From Omphiscola glabra (lineage: Eukaryota > Mollusca > Gastropoda > Lymnaeidae): 64,000 nt of DNA. The translations under genes were made by a program, and so were the position numbers. The stretch is from the NCBI GenBank assembly GCA_964017045.1, contig OZ024806.1:569502-633501 (forward strand). The letters are read 5' to 3'. The notes under the pieces were generated by a model. That model searched no databases and was not told the DNA's origin. It saw nothing but the letters and a program-made list of their open reading frames with translations. Shown in pieces: positions 27,401 through 32,074 of this stretch (the first letter of the stretch is position 1; every line of letters starts with the position of its first letter).

Positions 27401-30400
27401 TTCTAAATGAAATGTCTTTTTATTACCAGAACTCTTCTCCCTTAAACTTTGAAGAAAAATAAAACAACAAATTACTTTAAAAAATATGTGGTGTAATGAC
27501 AAGGTTGTCTTTCTTCCTGGGTAAATGAAATAAACATTCAGTTAATGAAATAAATATTCAGTTAATGAAGGAAATATTCAGTTAATGAAGTAAATATTCA
27601 GTTAATGAAGTAAATATTTAGTTAATAAAGTAAATATTCAGTTAATGAAGTAAATATTCAGTTAATGAAGTAAATATTTAGTTAATAAAGTAAATATTCA
27701 GTTAGTGAAGTAAACATTCAGTTAATGAAGTAAATATTTAGTTAATAAAGTAAATATTTAGTTAATAAAGTAAATATTCAGTTAATGAAGTAAACATTCA
27801 GTTAATGAAGTAAATATTTAGTTAATAAAGTAAATATTCAGTTAATGAAGTAAATATTCAGTTAATGAAGTAAATATTCAGTTAATGAAGTAAATATTTA
27901 GTTAATAAAGTAAATATTCAGTTAATGAAGTAAACATTCAGTTAATGAAGTAAATATTCAGTTAATGAAGTAAATATTCAGTAAATATTCAGTAAATGAA
28001 TTAAAAATCATTAAATGAAGTAAACATTTAGTTAATGAAGTAAATATTTGCTTTACACAAAACAAAAACTAGTAATGCAATGATCTTAGTATTAACAATG
28101 TAATTAAAGACAGAGTCTGGCACAATTTATTTTTATTTAGTTAAACACCAAAAGACCCCGTAGTGTTTACTTAAAACTGACGAACAGAAACATCTTTTTA
28201 ACCAGCAGGTCAGTCCACCCTACAGCCAAGTGCCAATGTCCGGCAGTTTCGGTGGTCAAGTGAATCTACCTGGTGGCCCCGTGACTTTTCAGGGTGGTCA
28301 GTCTGTCTCTGGTGGAGCTCAATCTTTTAGCTCTGGGAGCAGCATGGCCCAGTCAACAGCCAGCGGCCTGCACGAGTTCAACATGCATGTTATGGATATC
28401 AACTCAATGGAAAAGTGAGTTTTAAATATGGATATCAACTCAATGGAAAAGTGAGTTTTAAATATGGATATCAACTCAATGGAAAAGTGAGTTTTAAAAG
28501 AAAGAATTTATAAGAAATAAAACAAAAGCCACATTTACATGGACAGAAATGCTCTGTCCTCAATCATGATGAGATAGAGAACATATTAGGGCCTTTAACG
28601 TTTACCCAGCATTCCTTTCTGATGTTATGGTGGATTCAATCATGTTTAATATTGATACATTGATTTTGTTTCATAATAACTTGTATAATTTCTGTCATAC
28701 CTGTGTAACCTGTCATACCTGTATAATACGTCATACCTGTATAATTTCTGTCATACCTGTATAATTTCTGGAATATCTTTATGACTTAAAATTGTTGTTC
28801 CTTTGATTACAGCAGCAAGCATCTGTCTAGTGACATGGGTGCGTCCAGTTCATCCACCTCCCAGTACGTCAAGCAGGAGATCCAAAAGATCTGCACCGCC
28901 AGGTCAGAGAAACAGCAGCAGCAGCAGCAACAGTCCCAGCTGCAGAACTTAGAGTTTGACAGCTCCTCAAGTGAACTACCACCTGATATTTTAGAGACCA
29001 GTGAGTTACTTCCCTTAAGCTACTTCCCTTCAGTTACTTTTGACTTTTGGAATAAAAGATTTATATTGAAATATGTCTCATTACTTGAAGAGGAGAATTA
29101 TTTGCATGTTAAATATATGATGTATGGAGGCCTGTCTTATGTATGGGGGCCTATCTGGTTCATCAGGGCATGTCTGATGTATGGGGGCCTGTCTGGTTCA
29201 TCAGGGCATGTCTGATGTATGGGGGCCTGTCTGGTTCATCAGGGCATGTCTGATGTATGGAGGCCTGTCTTATGTATGGGGGCCTATCTGGTTCATCAGG
29301 GCATGTCTGATGTATGGGGGCCTGTCTGGTTCATCAGGGCATGTCTGTTGTATGGGAAGGCATGTCTTATGTATGGGGGCCTGTCTGGTTCATCAGGGCA
29401 TGTCTGATGTATGGGAAGGCAAGTCTGATGTATGGGAAGGCAAGTCTGATGTATGGGGGGGGGGGCATGTCTGATGTATGGTCTATTATATGGGGGGCAT
29501 GACCTTACCCTATGGTCACCACTGGACACAGCATATTAAGTTTGTCCTCACTGTTTTCAGTTAATGACATGTCTAAAGAACATGGGGGACCACTCAGTAA
29601 TCCTATGGATGAGCAAGACGTTGTTATCCAGTCAAGGCTGGAAGCCAAGCAGAGATATCAGCAGTTCCGTAAACTTTCCATGGCGCCACCTGGTGAGTAA
29701 TACCACTGCTTTGAACAAAATATATTATCTCCCTTGTCAGTAGGAACTAAATTTGGTTGGAATCTTACTCTCGTATTTCTTGACCAGTTATCGAGTTTCC
29801 GATAATTTTCAAGGATTAAGTTACAGGAAGTAACGCATCTCTGAAAATGTACTCATTTATTTTTGTACCTGTAACAGCATGGTTACATTTAACTGGGATA
29901 TGTTAAGTTGTAATCTTCTTATTTTAATTATTCTTCTTTTACTGACATATACACGATCTTCACATACACGATCTTCACACACACGAGATAGCGCGTCTTG
30001 ATTTTGATCACCATTATAATTTATTCATCTATTTTTACACAAATCACAATGATGATAAAGTCTCCGATTTTGGAGAAAGATAAGATATTGTCTTACTGCT
30101 TCACTCAAGTGATATCACACACAAGCTACTGTATTATAGAATTCAACTTTGCTAGCGCACAATATAAACCTCCATACTGTTGATCCTATATAACCGTTAT
30201 TTTCTTCTGCCCTTGACATTCATCTAATCTACTTCCTGTACATATTAATTTACTAAAACAATACATTATCCGAGATGAAATAATTTGTGTTCACATTTTA
30301 CCTGTTACAGTACCAATGAAAATATTTTTGTGAAATTCAAAACTTCTACTTCTAGTTGATTATTGCAAATGTCTTACCAGAGTAATTTATTCATTTATTT

Positions 30401-32073
30401 TTAAAAATGTCGTCCAGTTGTTGACCCAACAGATGAAGCCCAGGTCAAGGCCACAAGTTATTTCAGAAACCAACTTCTGAGACCTGTGCACAACAATCCA
30501 TCCCCATCCAACAACTCCAACCAACAAATGCCACAGTCGTCCAACGGTGGTAAAAATGACTCCTCTCAACTCAGTATATTACAGTTGGAGTCTCGGGTGA
30601 GTGAAGTTCATTATTTCAGTTACAACGGCGCCGGAATATTCTTTTTCAACTTCTACATCTTTAGATTTAACACTTAATACCCACATGTGGCACATTTACC
30701 CACAAGCGGTCGATTGTTTTTTTTATATAAGTTTAACATGTTTACTTTATGACTGAATAAATTATCCAAACTTTTAAATAAAAATTTCGTCAAATTTTGA
30801 GATTTTTACACAAATGGAGATGAAAAGCAATTTTGTCAAATGGACTCGCATGCTCAATTTAGATGTACCATACAGTTAATTAGAGATAAGTCATCAGTTA
30901 ATTATGCAGGCTCTATTACTATTAATACAGATTCCTGTATTGAATTTAAATGAAGCGGACCTGTTTACTTTTACAATTTTGGCGTACAATGTACGATTTT
31001 GAGGTGTATACATTATATATACTGTATGTTTATTTAAGATAATGTGTTGAATGATTTTGTAATGATATTGTACGATTTTAAGAGTTTGAGGGTAAACAGG
31101 TCTGATGAAGTGAAATAAATATTGTCCGTCGACTGTCTGATAACCTTATGTTTCACTATTCTAGTGGAAATGGACAAATGTATAGAGGCTTTTTATCACA
31201 CGGGGCTCATGCGCTATCTCTATATAAAGTGTTATCGTACCAAATTAATTCTGTCTTCAAATTATCATAAAAACTCAGAAATTTGGTCGGCCAAGAAAAA
31301 TTTATCGAGGCTTTTTATCACACGGGGCTCATGCGCTATCTCTATATAAAGTGTTATCGTACCAAATTAATTCTGTCTTCAAATTATCATAAAAACTCAG
31401 AAATTTGGTCGGCCAAGAAAAATTTAATCCAAATGTCAATACCGTACATGAACATGACTTAAACTTTGACTACCTTTGTAAATAAAATGATGGGTTTGCC
31501 TGACTGTTTGATGGGTTGACCTGACAGTTTGATGGGTTGGCCTGACAGTTTGGTGGGTTTGCCAAGTTGATAGACAAAAAATGGGTCCCCGGTTTTTTTG
31601 ACAGTTGATAACTTGACAGTTGATAACTTGACAGTTGATAACTTGACAGTTGATAACTTGACAGTTGATAACTTGACAGTTGATGACTTGACAGTTGATG
31701 ACTTGACAGTTGATGACTTGACAGTTGATAACTTGGCAGTTGATAACTTGACAGTTGATAACTTGGCAGTTGATAACTTGACAGTTGATAACTTGGCAGT
31801 TGATAACTTGACAGTTGATAACTTGGCAGTTAATAACTTGACTGTTGATAACTTGACAGTTGATAACTTGATAGTTGATGACTTGACAGTTGATAACTTG
31901 ACAGTTGATAACATGGCAGTTGATAACTTGACAGTTGATAACAGTTTTGTGATAACCTTAAAAAGAAATAAGGTCGTGCTTAATATTGTGTGTTTCCTTT
32001 TCAGACTCCAATAGAAGACATCAGACCAGCAGACAACAAGAACAGTCTTCTGTGCCAACTTCTGTCTGAATAA
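406..32073 (+). CDS. NCOA: Nuclear receptor coactivator, p160/SRC (NCOA, taiman-like), 5'-incomplete, 22 exons
   Basis: This is a transcriptional coactivator of the p160 family. Family members bind ligand-loaded nuclear receptors through LXXLL boxes and recruit CBP/p300 and methyltransferases in the nucleus. The exons read in order: end of PAS-A (CNFHCRMLVKPP), PAS-B (TCLVCIARCLSMTEK, FSTKQDLDGKIIG, GVYRFKLADNRYVFVQTKS, GEPEFIMSTHSIIR), a Ser/Gly/Asn-rich region, LXXLL boxes in exons 8, 8/9, 9, 11 and 22, glutamine tracts in exons 11, 12, 13, 16 and 19, and the terminal SLLCQLLSE-stop. All exon phases join except for two compensating frameshifts in exon 8. The coding total in the window is about 6.37 kb, or about 2,120 codons. 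Vertebrate members are about 1,400 residues, so this one is long, mainly through Q-rich and low-complexity sequence. The bHLH and most of PAS-A lie upstream of base 1. Family assignment is secure; orthology to one vertebrate paralogue is not implied. Confidence 0.95.
664..880. repeat. Minisatellite, 18-bp unit (ttcatgtgtttgttgtaa)
   Basis: A degenerate T-rich array of about ten copies lying directly before the acceptor of exon 2. It contributes to the pyrimidine-rich 3' end of the intron. Confidence 0.9.
916..1050 (+). CDS. NCOA: NCOA exon 2 (acidic linker, start of PAS-B)
   Basis: The acceptor is cttgtttttctgcag and the donor is AAAG|gtaaac; phases are 1 in, 1 out. It encodes TEEEEDVEVKQTYISQYENM, then QITAIFQPCLAQKLTDSQLN. 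The EEEE run and the YENMQ motif match the vertebrate DSEEEGHDNQ...KYETMQ segment. The acceptor is preceded by the ttcatgtgtttg array at 664-880. Confidence 0.9.
1170..1420. repeat. Minisatellite, 15-bp unit with TGACCT
   Basis: About 16 copies of aaatgacctgtacag with aaatgacctgacatg variants, ending just before the exon 3 acceptor. Each unit carries TGACCT, the complement of the nuclear-receptor half-site AGGTCA. Confidence 0.95.
1436..1574 (+). CDS. NCOA: NCOA exon 3 (PAS-B core)
   Basis: The acceptor is tttgtttcag. It encodes ENQTCLVCIARCLSMTEKNN and later FSTKQDLDGKIIGAETR, the most diagnostic p160 PAS-B motif (vertebrate CLICVARR... and F(T/M)T(K/R)QDLQGKI). The donor is taken as GG|gtgggt. 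An alternative donor 6 bases upstream (ACCAG|gttcgg) has the same phase and would drop two residues (FG). Confidence 0.9.
1600..1990. repeat. Degenerate tcatgtcac and cttgacct arrays
   Basis: From 1620 to 1815 there are loose repeats around tcatgtcactgtgatct. From about 1830 to 1985 there is an array of roughly 14-bp units (cttgacctaattaa and cttgacctcattaa) with about nine TGACCT hexamers, immediately before the exon 4 acceptor. Confidence 0.85.
2002..2090 (+). CDS. NCOA: NCOA exon 4 (PAS-B)
   Basis: The acceptor is ttatgttccag and the donor is GAAG|gttggt; phases are 2 in, 1 out. It encodes HGMVELEGSHMTDFCHVNDI, then QQLNKHSQE. The D-x-CH-x-NDI-x-x-LN-x-H pattern is a PAS-domain signature. 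Joining to exon 5 gives QE-VLKNGQNTSG. Confidence 0.85.
2190..2462. repeat. Minisatellite, 21-bp unit (agtattgtgtggtcatccc)
   Basis: About 13 copies in intron 4. The 21-bp period keeps several frames open on both strands; these are not coding. Confidence 0.95.
2567..2714 (+). CDS. NCOA: NCOA exon 5 (end of PAS-B)
   Basis: The acceptor is tttgttaacag and the donor is ATACG|gtaagg; phases are 1 in, 2 out. It encodes VLKNGQNTSGVYRFKLADNR, then YVFVQTKSTLFNNHVTGEPE and FIMSTHSIIR. YRFKL-x-D, VQTKS and GEPEFI-x-S-x-H are conserved in NCOA proteins. Confidence 0.93.
3052..3305 (+). CDS. NCOA: NCOA exon 6 (post-PAS, Asn/Gly-rich)
   Basis: The acceptor is ttttcttatcag. A near copy (tttttttatcag at 3010-3021) lies 30 bases upstream but leads to an immediate in-frame stop. 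The exon encodes ECDSDVELKGSASTSLMKSI, then NLANINT twice, and ends GDFGLTG in phase 1 at ACAG|gtgagt. Everything after that donor is a minisatellite made of copies of this junction (3270-4085). Confidence 0.88.
3270..4085 (+). repeat. Minisatellite of exon 6 donor junctions, about 43-bp unit
   Basis: About 19 copies (40-43 bp) of ggactttgggctcacag|gtgagttcattcatgctg. The first copy contains the real 3' end of exon 6 and its splice donor, and each later copy repeats CTCACAG|gtgagt. Reading through the first donor meets an in-frame TGA at 3350-3352, so only the first, or with a frameshift the second, donor is compatible with an open frame. Confidence 0.95.
4230..4500. repeat. Minisatellite, about 16-bp unit (ctgaaatagctacatt)
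   Basis: A degenerate array in intron 6 with A/T-rich variants (ctgaaataataacctt and others). The rest of the intron to 4790 is A-rich and shows no feature. Confidence 0.85.
4798..5256 (+). CDS. NCOA: NCOA exon 7 (Ser/Gln/Gly-rich)
   Basis: The acceptor is atatttctcag and the donor is ATCAG|gtaatg; phases are 1 in, 1 out. It encodes GDLPDMKPVMSADMGNTNTS and a low-complexity stretch including RSNSTTSFDGQQKTQRFTPS and SSGSPLMSPQS. No catalytic motif is expected. SP/TP dipeptides suggest phosphorylation sites (inference). Confidence 0.87.
5385..5985. repeat. Mixed array of ctcaccgtgtccctcac and gttgattcaccgtgt
   Basis: About 600 bases of alternating 12-bp (gtgtccctcacc) and 15-bp (gttgattcaccgtgt) modules. 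It fills intron 7 up to the exon 8 acceptor region and ends about 20 bases before it. Confidence 0.92.
6006..6907 (+). CDS. NCOA: NCOA exon 8 (first LXXLL box; two compensating frameshifts)
   Basis: The acceptor is cttcccctccag and the donor is CTTAAG|gtgagt. The first frame reads GYPLSPAGWGRSPTSVPPTP, then stops making sense. A second frame covers DFAPINTSASMSHPSPLDSN through QSTTPERSIPRHL, and the first frame resumes at VDGRRQIGRGRRPSGQIGSS. The shifts fall at about 6062-6084 and 6375-6395, and the net frame is restored. Near the 3' end lie the NR box QILKNLLSQDDDDDD (about 6735-6780) and NALLK, the first half of a second box. The shifts may be assembly errors or real indels. Confidence 0.85.
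6950..7350. repeat. Two short arrays in intron 8
   Basis: At 6950-7105 is an array of about 22 bp (tgattgtaatagaggtgac). At 7185-7350 is a 35-bp unit (core ggataacctagctaaacgtc) with four to five copies. Confidence 0.88.
7465..8068. repeat. Minisatellite, 25-bp unit (gatacaaatgttccctctgt)
   Basis: About 24 copies in intron 8, alternating cctctgtatcatgatacaa with cctctagataatgatacaa variants. The many antisense ORFs here are artefacts of the repeat. Confidence 0.95.
8110..8455. repeat. Minisatellite, 25-bp unit (gatggtatttgtatgtccag)
   Basis: About 14 copies, some shortened by loss of a tatttg block. Confidence 0.93.
8505..8910. repeat. Minisatellite, 25-bp unit containing gtaagt
   Basis: About 16 copies of tttgtaagtgaatatatttg and variants. 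Nearly every unit carries gtaagtga, a strong match to the U1-binding donor consensus, in the last 550 bases before exon 9. Confidence 0.92.
9053..9301 (+). CDS. NCOA: NCOA exon 9 (NR boxes LKQLL and LNQLL)
   Basis: The acceptor is tatcctgcag|CAG, a NAGNAG tandem acceptor. The donor is CTGCA|gtaagc; phase 0 both sides. Joined to exon 8 it gives PNALLK-QLLGEEARKAQ, which aligns with vertebrate NR box 3 (ENALLRYLLDKDD). A further box, GRELLNQLLDESDEEEP, follows with the acidic tail typical of NR boxes. Confidence 0.92.
9340..9500. repeat. GT-rich low-complexity array (tgtgtgtgggtgatgg)
   Basis: A purine/GT-rich stretch beginning soon after the exon 9 donor, with irregular ggtgtgtgtggg units. 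No gene. Confidence 0.85.
9633..9850 (+). CDS. NCOA: NCOA exon 10 (Ser/Gln/Pro linker)
   Basis: The acceptor is tctgtttctag and the donor is GATGA|gtaagt; phases 0 in, 2 out. It encodes ESTSTDHDASSAPRSRHQSE, then QPSTSSQAS-type linker sequence, and ends SSDMPNKQLDE. Joining to exon 11 creates DE-LLHSLWEKDDNPL. Confidence 0.88.
9912..10278. repeat. Minisatellite, 21-bp unit (tttcatttggtttgtggat)
   Basis: About 17 copies in intron 10, with a second unit type (ccaagttgatttgtggatt) interspersed every four to six copies, giving a higher-order pattern. Confidence 0.93.
10378..11445. repeat. Minisatellite, 34-bp unit with CAGCTG E-box
   Basis: About 31 copies of a 34-bp unit (tgtcacatcttgtcatg, then gacagctgtggg). 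Every copy contains CAGCTG, a palindromic E-box. Two copies lack the tgtcatgg segment (ttatagacagctg) in the same way at 11056 and 11189, evidence for duplication of a block of several units. Confidence 0.95.
11738..11934. mobile_element. SPIN-like hAT MITE (non-autonomous)
   Basis: The 197-bp element has terminal inverted repeats tagtggttctcaacc and ggttgagaaccgctg. It is flanked by an 8-bp target-site duplication, ttttataa and ttttatag (7 of 8 match). The interior (cttcctaatgccgcgacccc, gtgttttccgttggtcttat, gaaagggtcgttcgaccccc) matches my recollection of the SPIN consensus, a hAT family known for horizontal transfer among tetrapods, a triatomine bug and the snail Lymnaea. It lies in NCOA intron 10. 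Confidence 0.88.
12435..12555 (+). repeat. Short array of decoy splice acceptors before exon 11
   Basis: Five copies of a 26-bp unit, tgacagttatttgaatgtct + tttcag. Each contains a pyrimidine run plus cag, i.e. an acceptor-like site, within 150 bases upstream of the true acceptor at 12584-12585. Confidence 0.85.
12586..14290 (+). CDS. NCOA: NCOA exon 11 (large exon: NR boxes, activation region, main polyQ)
   Basis: The acceptor is ttttctattccag and the donor is TTACAG|gtcagt; phases 2 in, 0 out, 1,705 bases. It starts LLHSLWEKDDNPL, a degenerate NR box with Trp in the last position. It then has KRRKLSLPD (basic, NLS-like) and SQKNALLAQLLSKKAHKE, a canonical NR box. DDISRMGADSSLNDPLLQQI...DLHDDLQKN and QQVIDVIKRQLMEDP resemble the helical activation-domain region of vertebrate NCOAs (NLEEILDDLQ, QAIINDLMQL), tentatively. 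A long Q-rich region ends in a pure CAA/CAG tract of about 25-30 codons at roughly 13935-14012. Confidence 0.93.
14360..14555. repeat. Degenerate array (ggccactggtcatttggtcc)
   Basis: Imperfect 18-24-bp repeats in intron 11. The remainder of the intron to 15290 is AT-rich and shows nothing recognisable. Confidence 0.75.
15295..15565. repeat. Minisatellite, about 20-bp unit (ctgttaggccctgtttcac)
   Basis: About 14 copies just before the exon 12 acceptor, with a longer composite unit (ttccaaagttaggccc) at the left end. Confidence 0.92.
15617..15902 (+). CDS. NCOA: NCOA exon 12 (Q-rich, second polyQ)
   Basis: The acceptor is tattcttctcag and the donor is CCGAGAG|gtaact; phases 0 in, 1 out. It encodes RSLQQQLQSGISNQPLGSNQ with a repeated SNQPLG unit, then a run of about 19 glutamines (mixed CAA/CAG) and GFNQPR. 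The antisense poly-Cys reading of this tract is only its shadow. Confidence 0.88.
16080..16340. other. GC-richer intronic island, possibly an old SINE
   Basis: Sequence of higher GC than its surroundings (ctttatcgggtaccaaggga, gctgctctcacagagtcaac) in intron 12. It is neither repeated locally nor coding in any frame I can support. Composition suggests a degraded interspersed element, but no ends are visible. A short tandem gcagctgtatgaa array (four copies) follows at 16400-16450. Confidence 0.3.
16727..16968 (+). CDS. NCOA: NCOA exon 13 (Q/R-rich helical segment)
   Basis: The acceptor is acttatgaaag (weak polypyrimidine tract) and the donor is AACCAG|gtcagt; phases 1 in, 0 out. It encodes GPLATALQNSVPFRGAGLNS, then QTLLYQQQSRQMGRQKQLQQ and QERERQRMHQ followed by about 12 Q. 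This resembles the vertebrate NCOA segment [20 protein letters not shown] in the C-terminal activation region. It ends FNQRFNQ. Confidence 0.88.
17160..17998. repeat. Minisatellite, 21-23-bp unit (ccttggcccacctaccgta)
   Basis: About 37 copies in intron 13. Two patches of a variant containing actctttgaacttgacc, at 17350-17440 and 17810-17890, repeat in the same order about 460 bases apart, evidence for a block duplication. Overlapping ORFs on both strands are artefacts. Confidence 0.95.
18030..18370. repeat. Minisatellite, 22-bp unit with AGGTCA
   Basis: About 15 copies of ccattaggtcacattttctc. Nearly all units carry AGGTCA. It lies in intron 13 about 150 bases before exon 14. Confidence 0.95.
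18445..18530 (+). repeat. Tandem duplication of the exon 14 acceptor
   Basis: The block tttacatagttcttgctcct + ctacttcagacatccg occurs twice, 43 bases apart. The duplicated block includes the branch/pyrimidine region, the AG and the first eight exon bases. Confidence 0.93.
18523..18636 (+). CDS. NCOA: NCOA exon 14
   Basis: The acceptor is cctctacttcag and the donor is GTCCAG|gtatgt; 38 codons, phase 0 both sides. It encodes TSGMPNLEGAAGPQTPFPDN, then FRELMTQGHPPNVTLPVQ. A 43-base tandem duplication includes the acceptor, so an identical acceptor precedes it at 18478-18479. Using that one would shift the frame. Confidence 0.85.
18870..19045. repeat. Short array (gtctcatagcaatatgtata)
   Basis: About seven copies of a 22-bp unit in intron 14. 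A second small array (gctgtgctcacaattatc) follows at 19250-19365. Confidence 0.88.
19650..23678. repeat. Giant minisatellite, 30-bp unit, about 4 kb
   Basis: About 130 copies of agctcagaatgtcattgagt + tagttgccta in intron 14, the largest array in the window. Variants (ttgcctaagct versus ttccttagct; extra cctaag or ccaaag insertions) are locally clustered: 36-bp forms dominate both ends and 30-bp forms the centre. This is the pattern expected from unequal exchange that homogenises the middle. Confidence 0.97.
23942..24109 (+). CDS. NCOA: NCOA exon 15 (Pro/Gly/Gln-rich)
   Basis: The acceptor is tgcacggatag and the donor is GCACAG|gtaaca; 56 codons, phase 0 both sides. It encodes RGQGMPGPMSPRFTPQGPGP, then SPHFSPQPGSGGTWGMRSQG and AQDPIGMAQ. 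The C-terminal regions of vertebrate NCOAs have similar SP-rich composition. The donor is followed by an array of about a dozen copies of itself (24100-24550). Confidence 0.85.
24100..24550 (+). repeat. Minisatellite of exon 15 donor junctions
   Basis: About 12 copies of a 31-37-bp unit, gaatggcacag|gtaacagtg + tgtctgtctgtgtgtct. The first copy is the true exon 15 end and donor; each later copy repeats GGCACAG|gtaaca. Read-through meets an in-frame TAA inside the third donor. Confidence 0.95.
24645..25252. repeat. Minisatellite, 15-bp unit (gatgaatgcaatagt)
   Basis: About 40 nearly perfect copies in intron 15. Variants (gatgaatgtaatagt) are confined to the first ten units. The period of 15 leaves long open frames on both strands that are not genes. 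Confidence 0.97.
25555..26070. repeat. Two arrays in intron 15
   Basis: At 25555-25670 are loose repeats of gacatgagataatgtatgac. At 25785-26065 is a 33-bp unit (atcccatgagaatcttactt + ctaatgatccact), about eight copies. Confidence 0.92.
26185..26660. repeat. Minisatellite, about 46-bp unit with gacctagatata
   Basis: About ten copies (core cttgtactgacctagatata, then atagaaatgatagac) in intron 15. Roughly half of the copies read TGACCT and the rest CGACCT. Confidence 0.9.
26751..27027 (+). CDS. NCOA: NCOA exon 16 (Q-rich)
   Basis: The acceptor is cttcctgttttag and the donor is CCCACAG|gtgagt; phases 0 in, 1 out. It encodes GNQFSPNMNRQRSLSGNSLP, a run of about 11 glutamines, then RDARFQFSDNSQFVGGSVGG and MFQQNRMLQRVPT. 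Confidence 0.87.
27215..27342 (+). CDS. NCOA: NCOA exon 17
   Basis: The acceptor is tatttcttccaaag and the donor is CCAA|gtgaga, a weak site; phases 1 in, 0 out. It encodes GRGSPRAPQSPFGTSPPDPL, then LISPQAVLSPNAGMRQSQQS and SVQ. Four SP dipeptides and PQSP..SPP resemble the vertebrate TTPQSPLMSPR segment. Confidence 0.85.
27525..28045. repeat. Minisatellite, 20-bp unit (gttaatgaagtaaatattca)
   Basis: About 25 copies in intron 17 with a recurrent A/T variant (gttaataaagtaaatattta). Confidence 0.95.
28209..28414 (+). CDS. NCOA: NCOA exon 18
   Basis: The acceptor is taaccag|cag|GTC, a NAGNAG site, so one extra Gln (start 28206) is optional. The donor is GAAAA|gtgagt, phase 2 out. It encodes VSPPYSQVPMSGSFGGQVNL, a Gly/Ser-rich stretch, then LHEFNMHVMDINSMEN. 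The last 23 bases of the exon plus the donor are tandemly repeated three times in steps of 36 bases. Confidence 0.85.
28390..28498 (+). repeat. Triplication of the exon 18 donor junction
   Basis: Three copies, 36 bases apart, of atggatatcaactcaatgg + aaaa|gtgagttttaa. The first is the real exon end. The 36-base step preserves frame, but gtgagt itself contributes an in-frame TGA, so skipping the first donor would truncate the protein. Confidence 0.93.
28680..28770. repeat. Short array (ctgtcatacctgtataattt)
   Basis: Four imperfect copies in intron 18, upstream of the exon 19 acceptor. Confidence 0.8.
28813..29000 (+). CDS. NCOA: NCOA exon 19 (VKQE site, short polyQ)
   Basis: The acceptor is gattacag|cag|CAAG, again NAGNAG, making one Ser optional. 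The donor is GACCA|gtgagt, phase 1 out. It encodes SKHLSSDMGASSSSTSQYVK, then QEIQKICTARSEK, seven Q and SELPPDILET. VKQE fits the psi-K-x-E sumoylation consensus. Vertebrate NCOAs have IKQE sites, but positional equivalence is an inference. Confidence 0.88.
29105..29475. repeat. Minisatellite, about 38-bp unit (tgtctgatgtatgggggcct)
   Basis: About nine copies including ggttcatcagggcatgtc, of variable length, in intron 19. Confidence 0.92.
29561..29692 (+). CDS. NCOA: NCOA exon 20
   Basis: The acceptor is cactgttttcag and the donor is CACCTG|gtgagt; phases 1 in, 1 out. It encodes NDMSKEHGGPLSNPMDEQDV, then VIQSRLEAKQRYQQFRKLSM and APPG. The charged stretch is probably helical. Confidence 0.85.
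30418..30596 (+). CDS. NCOA: NCOA exon 21
   Basis: The acceptor is atgtcgtccag and the donor is TCTCGG|gtgagt; phases 1 in, 0 out. It encodes VVDPTDEAQVKATSYFRNQL, then LRPVHNNPSPSNNSNQQMPQ and SSQLSILQLESR. No NR box of canonical spacing is present. Confidence 0.85.
31182..31425. repeat. 122-bp tandem duplication in intron 21
   Basis: Two virtually identical copies of a 122-bp block beginning gaggctttttatcacacggg and ending ggccaagaaaaattta. It is a single recent duplication, not a minisatellite. Confidence 0.93.
31495..31945. repeat. Minisatellite, 15-bp unit (ttgacagttgataac)
   Basis: About 23 copies just before the terminal NCOA exon, preceded by three looser copies of gacagtttgatgggtt. 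Open frames on both strands are repeat artefacts. Confidence 0.95.
32005..32073 (+). CDS. NCOA: NCOA terminal exon (C-terminal LXXLL box)
   Basis: The acceptor is tgtttccttttcag, phase 0. It encodes TPIEDIRPADNKNSLLCQLL, then SE and TAA at 32071-32073. SLLCQLLSE-stop is nearly identical in pattern to the end of vertebrate SRC-1a (SLLQQLLTE-stop), the isoform-specific fourth NR box. The stop codon overlaps AATAAA at 32069-32074. Confidence 0.93.
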   Translation, partial: TPIEDIRPADNKNSLLCQLLSE

Positions 32074-32074
32074 A
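32069..32074 (+). promoter_or_regulatory. Possible poly(A) signal overlapping the NCOA stop codon
   Basis: GAATAAAG contains both the TAA stop and a canonical AATAAA hexamer. Use of this site would leave a 3'UTR of only a few tens of bases. Further AATAAA hexamers follow near 32446, 33347 and 33573, and conventional 3' processing at one of those is equally likely. Confidence 0.4.
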
